Assembly: GCA_016000195.1 (NCBI GenBank)
Contig: JAECRO010000004.1
Coordinates: 1-64,000 of the forward strand
Origin: Burkholderiales bacterium
GTDB taxonomy: Bacteria; Pseudomonadota; Gammaproteobacteria; Burkholderiales; Burkholderiaceae_C
Direction of reading: 5' to 3'
Length of the DNA: 64,000 nucleotides
Part shown: in pieces, positions 16,935 to 25,694 of the stretch
Numbering within the stretch: the first letter of the stretch is position 1
Layout of the letters: each line of letters starts with the position of its first letter
Position numbers and translations under genes: made by a program
Notes under the pieces: generated by a model
The model's input: only the letters and a program-made list of their open reading frames with translations
What the model was told of the DNA's origin: nothing
Database searches by the model: none

Positions 16935-17864
16935 ATGCCCACCATTTTTTCAAAGACCGCCATGTCTGCCAAGCCATTGACCATTGCCCCCCATGATGTG
17001 CGGGAGACGCCTGCATCGGTATTCCCGGGCCGTCGGGCTTATCCGGCCCGCCCAGTCGCTGAAGCCGATCAGGCCGATGCGTTGCGTGAAATTCGCCCCG
17101 CGCGGCACTGGCCGGGTATCGGCCTGGTCATCCCCTTGCTGGCGCTCGTGCTGGGCGAGGCTGCGCCGCGCCTGGGCTGGATCAGCCCGCACCTGTTGCC
17201 GCCGCCCAGCACCGTGCTGCAGACCCTGCGCGACTGGGGGCCGCTGACACTGGCCACGCATATCGGCGCCAGCGCGGCGCGGGTAGCCGCCGGGTTTGCG
17301 CTGGGCGCCGCGCTGGCGGTCGCCATCGGGGCGCTGGTGGGCCTGTCCCGGCTGGGCGAGCGCCTGTTGGCGCCGAGCTTTCAGGCCCTGCGCGCCATTC
17401 CCTCTCTGGCTTGGGTGCCTTTGCTGCTGCTCTGGCTGGGTATTGACGAGGCGCCGAAGATCGTTCTGATCGCCATCGGCGCTTTTTTCCCGGTCTACAT
17501 GGGCGTGGCCTCGGGCTTTCGCGATGTGGACCGCAAGTTGGTGGAAGTCGCCCGCATGGCGCGGCTCTCGCCGCTGGCGCTGGTGCGCCGGGTGCTACTG
17601 CCTGCGGCGCTGCCCGCCGTGCTGACCGGCCTGCGTAATGGCCTGAGCCTGGCTTGGATGTTCATGGTGGCCGCCGAGCTGATTGCCGCCAGCCGTGGGC
17701 TGGGCTATTTGCTTACCGACGGCCGCGAGACCAGCCGCGCCGACATCGTGCTGGCTGCGATCTTGCTGCTGGCGCTGCTGGGCAAGCTGACCGACAGCGC
17801 CATGCAGTGGCTCGAACACCGGCTACTGTCCTGGCGCGACACCTTTGACGGCGGCCAGTCATGA
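16935..17864 (+). CDS. ABC importer permease, SsuC-like
   Basis: A 309-residue inner-membrane permease of the BPD type. The first 55 residues are hydrophilic and Arg/Ala/Pro-rich, longer than usual. Membrane segments start at about residue 60, and the EAA-type coupling loop is seen in VEVARMARLSPLALVRRVLLPAALP (about residues 195-220). It follows the binding-protein gene by seven bases and overlaps the ATPase gene by four. An internal ATG at 16962 could also be the start. Confidence 0.85.
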   Translation: MPTIFSKTAMSAKPLTIAPHDVRETPASVFPGRRAYPARPVAEADQADALREIRPARHWPGIGLVIPLLALVLGEAAPRLGWISPHLLPPPSTVLQTLRDWGPLTLATHIGASAARVAAGFALGAALAVAIGALVGLSRLGERLLAPSFQALRAIPSLAWVPLLLLWLGIDEAPKIVLIAIGAFFPVYMGVASGFRDVDRKLVEVARMARLSPLALVRRVLLPAALPAVLTGLRNGLSLAWMFMVAAELIAASRGLGYLLTDGRETSRADIVLAAILLLALLGKLTDSAMQWLEHRLLSWRDTFDGGQS

Positions 17865-18598
17865 GCACGGCACTACTGGACATCGAGGTGCGCCGCAAGA
17901 CCTTTGGCGATGCTACCGTGCTGCAGGGCATTCGTCTGCAAATCAGCGCGGGCGAAATTGTCAGCCTGGTTGGCGCCAGCGGCTGCGGCAAGAGCACGCT
18001 GCTACGCATCGTGGCCGGACTCGAAACGGCTTATCAGGGGCGCATCACGCTGGGTGGCCAGCCGCTGGCCGGACTGAGCCGCGATGTCGGTTTTATTTTT
18101 CAGGAGCCGCGCCTGTTTCCCTGGCTGAGCGTGGCGCAAAACGTCGCCTTCAGCGCCGGAGCGCAAGGCGCACGCGATCCGCGCGTGGCGCAGTTGCTCG
18201 CCGAAGTGGGACTGGCCGGCCTAGCCGATGCGCTGCCCAAGCAGCTCTCGGGCGGCCAGGCGCAGCGCGTGGCCATTGCGCGCGGCCTGTTTGGCCAGCC
18301 GCGCCTGCTGCTGCTGGACGAGCCGTTTTCAGCCGTCGATGCCTTTACCCGCATGCATCTGCAGGACATGCTGCTCGACATTGCGCGGCGCCACGGCACC
18401 ACGCTGCTGCTGGTGACGCATGACATTGACGAGGCGGTCTATCTGGCCGACCGGGTCTGGGTGCTCGACAGCAAGCCCGGCCGCCTGTCGGCCGACATGG
18501 CCATTGACCTGCCCCAACCCCGCCAGCGCGATACCGAGGCGCTGGCGCAGCGGCGCATTGGCGTGCTGCACGCGCTCCAGGCAGTTCACGCCATTTGA
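17861..18598 (+). CDS. ABC importer ATPase, SsuB-like
   Basis: A 245-residue ABC ATPase with Walker A GASGCGKS (39-46), Q-loop VGFIFQEPRLFPWLSV, signature LSGGQAQRVAIARGL, Walker B LLLLDEPF and the switch His in LLVTHDIDE. The Q-loop form (FQEPRLFPW) is typical of the nitrate/sulfonate/taurine subfamily. It completes the three-gene importer with overlapping permease. No terminator is evident after it. Confidence 0.9.
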   Translation: MSTALLDIEVRRKTFGDATVLQGIRLQISAGEIVSLVGASGCGKSTLLRIVAGLETAYQGRITLGGQPLAGLSRDVGFIFQEPRLFPWLSVAQNVAFSAGAQGARDPRVAQLLAEVGLAGLADALPKQLSGGQAQRVAIARGLFGQPRLLLLDEPFSAVDAFTRMHLQDMLLDIARRHGTTLLLVTHDIDEAVYLADRVWVLDSKPGRLSADMAIDLPQPRQRDTEALAQRRIGVLHALQAVHAI

Positions 18599-18744
18599 GG
18601 CTGACAGCGCCTGCGCCAGCGCAGCAGGCCAGCGTGATGCCGCCGCAGATCGGACAGACAACGCCGCGAGTCACAAGGCAGCGAGACAGCGAAGAGGCCA
18701 GGTAGCGTCCCTTTCCGGCTGATTCGTTCTTTTTTGAATGATTT

Positions 18745-18800
18745 AAGCCTCTAGCGCAATCTCCATCTGTACAAGCTGCTATGTTTTTAATAGCGATATT
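18745..18800 (+). repeat. Dispersed intergenic repeat, copy A
   Basis: Member of a short repeat family with a GCCTCTAGCGC-like left end and an AAGCTGCTAT-N6-AATAGC right end that forms a small hairpin. Five other copies are listed (28293, 28437, 32511, 47105, 61016). Confidence 0.6.
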
Positions 18801-18916
18801 GATGGCAACTTTTGTTTCCAGGCTCTGCCATCAAACCATCCAGACTCCGGTCTATCACTGAACCCTGTGTGTACTGTTCGCCTGTATGAACCGTGCGTCG
18901 GCGGGTGTCGTGCAAC

Positions 18917-18932
18917 TGTTGCCCAGCCAACA
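18917..18932. promoter_or_regulatory. Putative SfnR-type enhancer site before sfnG
   Basis: TGTTG-CCCAGC-CAACA, a perfect TGTTG/CAACA palindrome with six-base spacer, 86-102 bases before the sigma-54 element. The flanks extend the symmetry (CAACTGTTG facing CAACAGTTG). Confidence 0.6.
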
Positions 18933-19018
18933 GTTGATCAGCATTTTGTGGTTTCGGCAGGCACTGAAAAATCTTGAGTTTTTAAGCTAAGTTATTGAAT
19001 TTAAAAGATTTTTATGTA

Positions 19019-19034
19019 TGGCATGGTTGCTGCT
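19019..19034 (+). promoter_or_regulatory. Sigma-54-type promoter of sfnG
   Basis: TGGCATGGTTGCTGCT has GG at 19020-19021 and GC at 19032-19033, exactly ten bases apart. Transcription would start near 19045, 50 bases before the sfnG ATG. Sigma-54/SfnR control of sfnG is known in Pseudomonas putida. Confidence 0.8.
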
Positions 19035-19095
19035 ATTGAAAGGATGAAGCGCACGCATCGTGCAATCCAACCACCCTTCAGAAGGACTTCATGCC

Positions 19096-20205
19096 ATGAG
19101 CCAGGAACAGATCAAATTCGCCTACTGGGTGCCCAACGTCAGCGGCGGCCTTGTTGTCAGCAAGATCGAGCAGCGCACCAGCTGGAACATCGACTACAAC
19201 CGCAAACTGGCGCAAACCGCCGAAAAAGCCGGCTTTGAATACGCGCTGTCGCAGATTCGTTTCACCGCCGGTTACGGCGCTGAATTCCAGCACGAGTCGG
19301 TGGCCATCAGCCACGCCTTACTGGCGGCCACCGATAAACTGCGCGTCATCGCCGCGATTCTGCCCGGCCCCTGGAATCCGGTGGTGCTGGCCAAGCAGAT
19401 TGCCACCATCGACCACCTGACCAATGGGCGCGTCGCCGTCAACATCGTCTCCGGCTGGTTCCGGGGCGAGTTCCAGGCGATTGGCGAACCGTGGCTGGAG
19501 CATGATGAGCGCTACCGCCGCTCCGAGGAGTTCATCGAGGTGCTCAAGGGCATCTGGACCACCGACAACTTCAGCTACCAAGGCGACTTTTACCGCATTC
19601 ACAACTACAGCCTCAAGCCCAAGCCGCTGCAGCAAGCGCCGCATCCTGAAATTTTCCAGGGCGGCAGCTCACGCGCGGCGCGCGACATGGCTTCGCGCGT
19701 GTCCGACTGGTACTTCACCAATGGCAACACAGTCGAAGGCATCCAGGCCCAGGTGGACGATATCCGCGCCAAGGCTGCAGCCAATGGCCACAGCGTCAAG
19801 GTGGGCGTGAACGCCTTCATCATCGCCCGCGACACCGAGGAAGAAGCGCGTGCCGTGCTGGCCGAGATCATTGAAAAGGCCGACCCGGAAGCTGTCAACG
19901 CCTTTGGCCACGAGGTCAAACAGGCCGGCAAGGCCAGCCCGGAAGGCGAGGGCAATTGGGCCAAGTCCACGTTTGAAGACCTGGTGCAGTACAACGACGG
20001 CTTCAAGACCAACCTGATCGGCACGCCGCAGCAGATCGCCGAGCGCATCGTCGCGCTCAAGGCCGTCGGCGTGGACCTGATACTCAGCGGCTTTTTGCAC
20101 TTTCAGGAAGAGGTCGCCTACTTCGGCGATAAAGTGCTGCCGCTGGTGCGCGAGTTGGAGCGCGAGCTGGAAGCCGAACCGGTTCCCCTGAAGCTGGCAG
20201 CCTGA
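19096..20205 (+). CDS. sfnG: Dimethylsulfone monooxygenase SfnG
   Basis: A 369-residue bacterial luciferase-like flavin monooxygenase. The N-terminus IKFAYWVPNVSGGLVVSKIE and the RFTAGYGAEFQHESV block are those of SfnG, which uses FMNH2 and O2 to split dimethylsulfone into methanesulfinate and formaldehyde. MsuE (31703) could supply FMNH2 and MsuC (30434) use the product. ATG at 19096 is chosen over 19060 because a GAAGGA ribosome binding site precedes it and the homology begins there. It contains only two Met and no Cys in 369 residues, which suits a sulfur-starvation protein. Confidence 0.93.
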   Translation: MSQEQIKFAYWVPNVSGGLVVSKIEQRTSWNIDYNRKLAQTAEKAGFEYALSQIRFTAGYGAEFQHESVAISHALLAATDKLRVIAAILPGPWNPVVLAKQIATIDHLTNGRVAVNIVSGWFRGEFQAIGEPWLEHDERYRRSEEFIEVLKGIWTTDNFSYQGDFYRIHNYSLKPKPLQQAPHPEIFQGGSSRAARDMASRVSDWYFTNGNTVEGIQAQVDDIRAKAAANGHSVKVGVNAFIIARDTEEEARAVLAEIIEKADPEAVNAFGHEVKQAGKASPEGEGNWAKSTFEDLVQYNDGFKTNLIGTPQQIAERIVALKAVGVDLILSGFLHFQEEVAYFGDKVLPLVRELERELEAEPVPLKLAA

Positions 20206-20221
20206 GCGGCGCAGACGGGCC

Positions 20222-21433
20222 ATGACTCAGACCGTCAACGCCGCATCAGCAGCGCCTGCCACGCTGCCGCACTGGCTGCTGTGCCAGTCGCATCAGCAGG
20301 CCGGGCGCATTGCCCTGCGCCACAAGCGCCTGGGCGTGTGGCAGCAGCGCTCCTGGCGTCAGGCAGCTGACGAGGTTCACCGTCTGGCCACGGCGCTGCG
20401 GGCCAGCGGTTTTGCCGAGGGTTCGACGCTGGCGATACTGAGCCGGCCGCGTCCCGAAGCCCTGCTGGCGGCGTTGGCCGCCCAGTGGCTGGGCGGCGTG
20501 GCGGCGCTGCTGGACCCGCTGGAAGCGGCGGCCGGGCAGATTGCGCTGCTGCGCGCCTTGCAACCCCAGGCGGTTTTTGCCGAAGGACTGCAGGAGATCG
20601 AACGTCTGCAGGCCAGTGCGCTGACGTCAGGGCTGGTGTTGTATGCCGATGGACGCGGTGTGACCAGCCCGAACCCGGCAGGCCTTGCGCTGGCAGACTA
20701 TACCCAACTGGCACTGCGCGAGACCGACTGCCCCTGGCCGGTGCAAGCGCATGCCGAGCGCACGGCTTTTGCTTTTTACAGGCATGCCGCCAGCGGCCAG
20801 ATTGAGCAGCAGCGCATCACCCATGCCGAGCTGCTGCAGCAAGGACGGCGCCTGGTGCTGGCCGAAAAGCTGGGTGCGGATGAAGAAGCACTGGCCGCAC
20901 GCGCTTTTGCCGCCAGTGGTCAGGCCCGCTACCTGTTGGCGCCGTGGCTGATAGCCGGCTTCTGCCTGAATTTCCCCGAGAACCTGGCCACCCGCGACAA
21001 CGACCGGCGCGAACTGGGGCCGACGCTGGTGGCCGGCACCCTTGAAACCTATACGCGCCTGCATGAACTGGTGCAGTCCCGCCTGCCGCAGCCGGGCAGC
21101 GTGCAGCGGCGCCTGGTGGACTGGGCGCTGACCGCGCAGCCGGGCGCAGCGCGCAGGGTGCTGGGCGAATGGCTGGTGCGCCGCCCGCTGCGCGACGTGA
21201 TCGGTTTCACCCGAACCCGTGCGCCGCTGCTTGTGGGCGAGCCCTTGTCCAACAATGCGCAGGCTTTCTTTGCCGCGCTGGGCATCGAGGTGCGCGCCTG
21301 GCCAGATCCGGCGCAGTGGCACAGCCCGGCCGTCGCGCCAGCCGTACCAGTCCCGCCCACTGCGCCAGCCACGCCATCCTTGACAACACGGCAGCCCGGC
21401 GGCTGGAACCCTCACGGCGCACAGGCCGCCTGA
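20222..21433 (+). CDS. Degenerate acyl-CoA ligase-like protein (AMP-binding fold, motifs lost)
   Basis: A 403-residue protein that aligns by eye with the N-terminal domain of long-chain acyl-CoA/AMP ligases (HWLLCQSHQQAGRIALRHK, then GSTLAILSRPRPEALLAALA). The phosphate-binding loop, normally YTSGTTGxPKG, reads FYRHAASGQIEQQRI, so the Thr/Ser/Gly and Lys are gone. The adenylation motif and the small C-terminal domain with the catalytic Lys are also absent. It probably cannot form acyl-adenylates. Intact ligases of this type commonly sit in the same position beside branched-chain-amino-acid-type ABC genes, so this is an inherited but decayed or repurposed member. The frame is open, which argues for retention. 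Confidence 0.7.
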   Translation: MTQTVNAASAAPATLPHWLLCQSHQQAGRIALRHKRLGVWQQRSWRQAADEVHRLATALRASGFAEGSTLAILSRPRPEALLAALAAQWLGGVAALLDPLEAAAGQIALLRALQPQAVFAEGLQEIERLQASALTSGLVLYADGRGVTSPNPAGLALADYTQLALRETDCPWPVQAHAERTAFAFYRHAASGQIEQQRITHAELLQQGRRLVLAEKLGADEEALAARAFAASGQARYLLAPWLIAGFCLNFPENLATRDNDRRELGPTLVAGTLETYTRLHELVQSRLPQPGSVQRRLVDWALTAQPGAARRVLGEWLVRRPLRDVIGFTRTRAPLLVGEPLSNNAQAFFAALGIEVRAWPDPAQWHSPAVAPAVPVPPTAPATPSLTTRQPGGWNPHGAQAA

Positions 21434-21447
21434 AAGCAGAGCCACCC

Positions 21448-22245
21448 ATGTCCGAAGTGATTTCCCCGCCCGCGTCCGCTTTGCCCCTGCTCACGCTAAA
21501 CAACATTTCCCTCTCATTCAAAGGCGTGAAGGCCGTCACCGACATCAGCTTTGCCGTTGCGCGCGGCGAAATCTGCGCCCTGATCGGCCCCAATGGCGCG
21601 GGTAAAAGTTCATTGCTCAACGTGATCAACGGCGTCTACCAGGCGCAGGAAGGCCGCATCAGTTTCGAGGGCGAAACCTGCCGGCGCATGCGCCCGCACG
21701 ACGCGGCCGTGCGCGGCATTGCCCGCACCTTCCAGAACCTGGCGCTGTTCAAGGGCATGAGCGTGCTCGACAACGTACTGACCGGGCGCAACCTCAAGCG
21801 CCGCAGCAACTGGCTGGAGCAAGCCCTGCGCCTCGGCCGCGCCGCGCCCGAAGACGACCGCCAGCGCGAAGCGGCCGAGCGGGTGATCGAGTTTTTGCAT
21901 ATCCAGCCCTGGCGAAATGCCCTGGTCGGCAAGCTGCCCTACGGCCTGCAAAAGCGCGTCGAACTGGCTAGAGCCCTGGCGTCCGAGCCGAAATTGCTGC
22001 TGCTCGACGAGCCGATGGCCGGCATGAATGCCGAGGAAAAACAGGAGATGAGCCGCTTCATCCTCGACATCAACCGCGAGTTCGGAACCACCGTGGTGCT
22101 GATCGAGCACGACATCGGCGTGGTCATGGGCCTGTCCCACCATGTCGTGGTGCTGGACTACGGCCGAAAAATCGGCGACGGCACGCCGCAGGAGGTGCGC
22201 TCCAACCCCGAGGTGATTGCCGCCTACCTCGGCACCCGCCATTGA
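21448..22245 (+). CDS. Branched-chain-amino-acid-type ABC ATPase, LivG-like
   Basis: A 265-residue ATPase of the LivG type. Walker A GPNGAGKSS, the LivG-specific RGIARTFQNLALFKGMSVLDN segment, signature LPYGLQKRVELARAL, Walker B LLLLDEPMAGM and switch His LIEHDIG are all present. It pairs with LivF (28512), LivH and LivM (22267, 23161) and the binding protein at 24282. ATG at 21448 is chosen because the homology and a plausible RBS begin there. The substrate in this organosulfur cluster is unknown. Confidence 0.9.
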   Translation: MSEVISPPASALPLLTLNNISLSFKGVKAVTDISFAVARGEICALIGPNGAGKSSLLNVINGVYQAQEGRISFEGETCRRMRPHDAAVRGIARTFQNLALFKGMSVLDNVLTGRNLKRRSNWLEQALRLGRAAPEDDRQREAAERVIEFLHIQPWRNALVGKLPYGLQKRVELARALASEPKLLLLDEPMAGMNAEEKQEMSRFILDINREFGTTVVLIEHDIGVVMGLSHHVVVLDYGRKIGDGTPQEVRSNPEVIAAYLGTRH

Positions 22246-22266
22246 CCCCGCAAGGAACGAAAGACC

Positions 22267-23148
22267 ATGGAATTTTTTTTTGAAGTGCTGATCGGCGGGC
22301 TGCTGGCGGGGGTGATGTACTCGCTCGTGGCCATCGGCTTTGTGCTGATTTACAAGGCTTCGGGCGTGTTCAATTTCGCCCAAGGCTCGATGGTGCTGTT
22401 TGCGGCGCTGACCTTTGTCAGCCTGCACGAGCGCGGCATGCCGTTCTGGCTGGCGTTCGCGGTCACGCTGGCGGCGATGGTGGCGATAGCCCTGCTGGTC
22501 GAGCGCCTGGTGTTGCGCCCGCTGGTGAATCGCTCGCCCATCACCCTGTTCATGGCGACGCTGGGCCTGTCCTACATGATCGAGGGCGCGGCCCAGGCCT
22601 TGTGGGGCGCGCAGGTCCACGGGCTGGAGCTGGGCATCAGCGACGAGCCGCTGGCGCTGGGCGGCGTGCTGCTTTCGCAGTTTGACCTGTTCGCGGCGGG
22701 CACGGCGGCGGTGCTGGTCACGGCGCTGTCGCTGCTGTTCAGCAAAACCCGCATCGGCCTGTCGCTGCGCGCCGTGGCCGACGACCCGTTGGCTGCGCTG
22801 GCGGTCGGCATTCGCCTGCAGCGCATCTGGGCGGTCGTGTGGGCGGTGGCCGGTTTTGTCGGGCTGGTGGCCGGGCTGCTCTGGGGCGCGCGGCTGGGCG
22901 TGCAGTTTTCGCTCTCGCTGGTGGTGCTCAAGGCGCTGCCGGTGCTGATCATTGGCGGCTTCTCGTCGATAGGCGGAGCCATCGTCGGCGGCCTGATCAT
23001 CGGCGCGTCGGAAAAGCTGGCCGAAATCTACCTCGGCCCGGTCATCGGCGGCGGCCTGGAGAACTGGTTTCCCTATGTGCTGGCGCTGCTGTTTTTGCTG
23101 GTGCGCCCGGCGGGCCTCTTTGGCGAACGCGCCATCGAGCGGGTCTGA
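22267..23148 (+). CDS. ABC permease, LivH-like
   Basis: A 293-residue hydrophobic permease of the LivH family with about eight membrane segments. The N-terminal GGLLAGVMYSLVAIGFVLIY followed by ASGVFNFAQGSMV, and the late LPVLIIGGFSSIGGAIVGGL block, are hallmark segments. It forms the membrane channel with the LivM-like protein encoded 12 bases downstream. Confidence 0.92.
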   Translation: MEFFFEVLIGGLLAGVMYSLVAIGFVLIYKASGVFNFAQGSMVLFAALTFVSLHERGMPFWLAFAVTLAAMVAIALLVERLVLRPLVNRSPITLFMATLGLSYMIEGAAQALWGAQVHGLELGISDEPLALGGVLLSQFDLFAAGTAAVLVTALSLLFSKTRIGLSLRAVADDPLAALAVGIRLQRIWAVVWAVAGFVGLVAGLLWGARLGVQFSLSLVVLKALPVLIIGGFSSIGGAIVGGLIIGASEKLAEIYLGPVIGGGLENWFPYVLALLFLLVRPAGLFGERAIERV

Positions 23149-23160
23149 GGAGGCATCGCC

Positions 23161-24228
23161 ATGCTCTACAACGAAGCCGGCCAGTTCAGCATTTCCTACG
23201 CGGGCGAGAGGCGCCTTTTCCGCTTGCGCCAGGACCGCCGTGCGCTGGCGCTGCTGCTGGCCTTTGCCTTTGTCGTCGTGCCCTTCGTGGGCAATGACTA
23301 CTGGTTCAGCGCCATCCTGATTCCCTTTCTGGTGCTGTCGCTGGCCGGTCTGGGCCTGAACTTGCTGACGGGTTACGCGGGCCAGCTCTCGCTCGGGTCG
23401 GCGGCTTTCATGGCGGTCGGTGCGTTTGCCGCCTACAACTTCGGGCTGCGCCTGCCGGGCCTGCCGCTGCTGGCCAGCCTGTTTCTGGGCGGCGTGACGG
23501 CGGCGCTGGTGGCCGTGGTGTTTGGCCTGCCCAGCCTGCGCATCAAGGGCTTTTACCTGATTGTCTCCACGCTGGCGGCACAGTTCTTCGTGTCGTGGGC
23601 GCTGACGAAATTCGGCTGGTTTTCCAACGACAACGCTTCGGGCGTCATCAGCGCGCCGCCGCTGACCATTTTCGGCGTCGATTTCAGCGCGCCCGTGGGT
23701 CGCTACCTGCTCACACTGAGCGTGGTGGCGGCGCTGTTCTGGCTGGGCAAGAACCTGGTGCGCAGCGAACTGGGCCGAAACTGGATGGCGGTGCGCGACA
23801 TGGACACGGCCGCCGCCGTCATCGGCATTCCGCTGCTCAAGACCAAGCTGCTGGCGTTTGCGCTGAGCGGCTTTTTCCTCGGCATTGCTGGCTCGCTCTG
23901 GGCTTTTACCTACCTGGGCACGGTGGAGCCGCACGGCTTTGACCTGAACCGCTCTTTCCAGGTGCTGTTCATCATCATCCTTGGCGGGCTGGGAAGCATC
24001 CTGGGCAACTTTCTGGGTGCGGCCTTCATGGTGCTGTTTCCGCTGCTGCTGTCGAACCTGGCCGGTGCGCTGCCCGTGGGCCTCATCGATCCGGGCCAGC
24101 TGGAGAATCTGCAGAAGTTCATTTTTGGCGCGCTGATCATCGCCTTCCTCATCAAGGAGCCCGAAGGGCTGGCGCGCCTGTGGCAGCGTTTTCGAGAGCG
24201 CGTCCGCCTGTGGCCGTTGCGCTACTGA
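23161..24228 (+). CDS. ABC permease, LivM-like
   Basis: A 355-residue permease with a 35-residue polar N-terminus and about ten membrane segments. GLNLLTGYAGQLSLGSAAFM and the coupling segment IGIPLLKTKLLAFALSGFF are typical of LivM. The C-terminus IKEPEGLARLWQRFRERVRLWP matches family ends. It is co-transcribed with livH and followed by the binding protein gene after 53 bases. Confidence 0.92.
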   Translation: MLYNEAGQFSISYAGERRLFRLRQDRRALALLLAFAFVVVPFVGNDYWFSAILIPFLVLSLAGLGLNLLTGYAGQLSLGSAAFMAVGAFAAYNFGLRLPGLPLLASLFLGGVTAALVAVVFGLPSLRIKGFYLIVSTLAAQFFVSWALTKFGWFSNDNASGVISAPPLTIFGVDFSAPVGRYLLTLSVVAALFWLGKNLVRSELGRNWMAVRDMDTAAAVIGIPLLKTKLLAFALSGFFLGIAGSLWAFTYLGTVEPHGFDLNRSFQVLFIIILGGLGSILGNFLGAAFMVLFPLLLSNLAGALPVGLIDPGQLENLQKFIFGALIIAFLIKEPEGLARLWQRFRERVRLWPLRY

Positions 24229-24281
24229 TTTTTTTAGCTCTGTTTTTCATCATTTCATCATCCAACAAGGAAACCCTCCCC

Positions 24282-25607
24282 ATGTTCAAATCCACTTTCG
24301 CCCGCAGTCTCGTCCTGGCGCTCAGCCTGGCCGCCGCCGCTGTCACTGCCCAGGCCGAGCCCGAGCAGTATTTCCCGCTGCAAAGCTACCGCGTTGGCCC
24401 CTATGCGGCGGGCGGCACCGGATTTTTCGGCGGCTTCATCGACTACATGCAATACGTCAATGCCAACGGTGGCGTCAACGGCGTCAAGCTGACCTGGAGC
24501 GAATGCGAAACCGAGTACGTGGTCGAAAAAGGCGTGGAATGCTACGAACGCCTGAAAAAAGGCCTGAACGGCGCTCCGGCTGCGGCCACCAACCCGCTGT
24601 CCGTCGGCATTGCCTACGCCACGCTGGACCGCTCGACCGCCGACAAGCTGCCGCTGATCACCATCAACCACGGCCGCACCGATTCGACCGACGGCAGCGT
24701 GTTTCCGTATGCTTTCCCGCTGCAACTCAATCCGTATTCCGAGGTGTCGGCCATCGTCAACTACATCGGCAAGCAGGCCGGGGGGCTGGACAAGCTCAAG
24801 GGCCAGAAGATCGTCACGCTCTACCACGGCTCGCCCTACGGCAAGGAAACCATTCCCGTTCTCGATCTGCTGGCCAAAAAATACGGCTTCACGGTCGAGC
24901 ATGTCGAAGTGCCGCACCCCGGCAACGAGCAGCAATCGCAGTGGCTCAACATCCGCCGCGCCAAGCCGGACTGGGTGATTTTGCGCGGCTGGGGCGTGAT
25001 GAACCCGGTGGCGCTCAAAACCGCGCAGAAGGTGGGTTTCCCGGCCAACCGCATCATCGGCAACATCTGGAGCAATTCCGAGGACGACGCCGCTCCTGCC
25101 GGTGCCGCCGCCAAGGGCTTCATCTCCATCACCACGCACCCGTCGGGCACGGAGTTTCCGGTGCTCAAGGGCATCAAGAAACAGGTGGTCGATGCCGGCA
25201 AGGGCAACCTGGCCGATCCCAAGCGCTTCGGCTCGGTCTATTACAACCTGGGCGTGGTCAACGGCATCTTGAACATCGAGGCGCTGCGCATCGCCCAGGA
25301 CAAGTTCGGCAAGAAACCCTTGAGCGGCGAGCAGGTGCGCTGGGGTTTTGAAAACCTCAAGCTCGACGACGCCCGCCTCAAGAGCCTGGGTGCGCTGGGA
25401 CTGGTGCAGCCACTCAAGCTGTCCTGCGCCGACCACGAAGGCGGCGGCGCCGTGCGCTTTCAGCAGTGGGACGGCCAGAAGTGGAGCGTGATCAGCGACT
25501 GGGTGCAGGCCGACCGGGCCTTGCTGCGCCCAATCATTGAGGAATCTGCCCGCAAGTACGCCAAGGAAAAAGGCATCACGCCGCGTGACTGCGGCAAGGA
25601 AGGCTGA
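24282..25607 (+). CDS. Periplasmic binding protein, LivK/amide-binding type
   Basis: A 441-residue type I periplasmic binding protein with signal peptide (MFKSTFARSLVLALSLAAAA, cleavage after AQA) and the two-lobed Leu/Ile/Val-binding fold (GVNGVKLTWSECETEYVVEK, then VTLYHGSPYGKETIPVLDLL). It belongs to the long branch seen with acyl-CoA ligase-containing ABC loci rather than the amino acid LivK itself. Its ligand here may be an organosulfur or aromatic compound, which is inference. ATG at 24282 has an AAGGAAA RBS. Upstream in-frame starts would add an implausible extension. Confidence 0.85.
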   Translation: MFKSTFARSLVLALSLAAAAVTAQAEPEQYFPLQSYRVGPYAAGGTGFFGGFIDYMQYVNANGGVNGVKLTWSECETEYVVEKGVECYERLKKGLNGAPAAATNPLSVGIAYATLDRSTADKLPLITINHGRTDSTDGSVFPYAFPLQLNPYSEVSAIVNYIGKQAGGLDKLKGQKIVTLYHGSPYGKETIPVLDLLAKKYGFTVEHVEVPHPGNEQQSQWLNIRRAKPDWVILRGWGVMNPVALKTAQKVGFPANRIIGNIWSNSEDDAAPAGAAAKGFISITTHPSGTEFPVLKGIKKQVVDAGKGNLADPKRFGSVYYNLGVVNGILNIEALRIAQDKFGKKPLSGEQVRWGFENLKLDDARLKSLGALGLVQPLKLSCADHEGGGAVRFQQWDGQKWSVISDWVQADRALLRPIIEESARKYAKEKGITPRDCGKEG

Positions 25608-25694
25608 ATCCTGCGCCCAGTCTGAAATATCTCCTGATTGATCCACCCCGGCGGCGGGCGCAAGAGCCCGCCGCCAGCAACCCCCGACACCACC

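Larger units (their letters stand above)
18599..19095. other. Intergenic regulatory region before sfnG
   Basis: Nearly 500 bases with no gene. It contains repeat copy A, the enhancer-like palindrome at 18917 and the sigma-54-type promoter at 19019. Confidence 0.6.

Noticed and set aside
19014-19238. Short plus-strand frame starting inside the sfnG promoter
   Set aside because: Its start overlaps the sigma-54 element and most of it overlaps sfnG in another frame, so it is a chance frame.
21610-23934. Long open frame of 774 codons on the minus strand
   Set aside because: It lies antisense to the clear livG, livH and livM genes. The translation is rich in Gln, His, Arg and Ala, as expected of a GC-rich shadow frame, with no domain.
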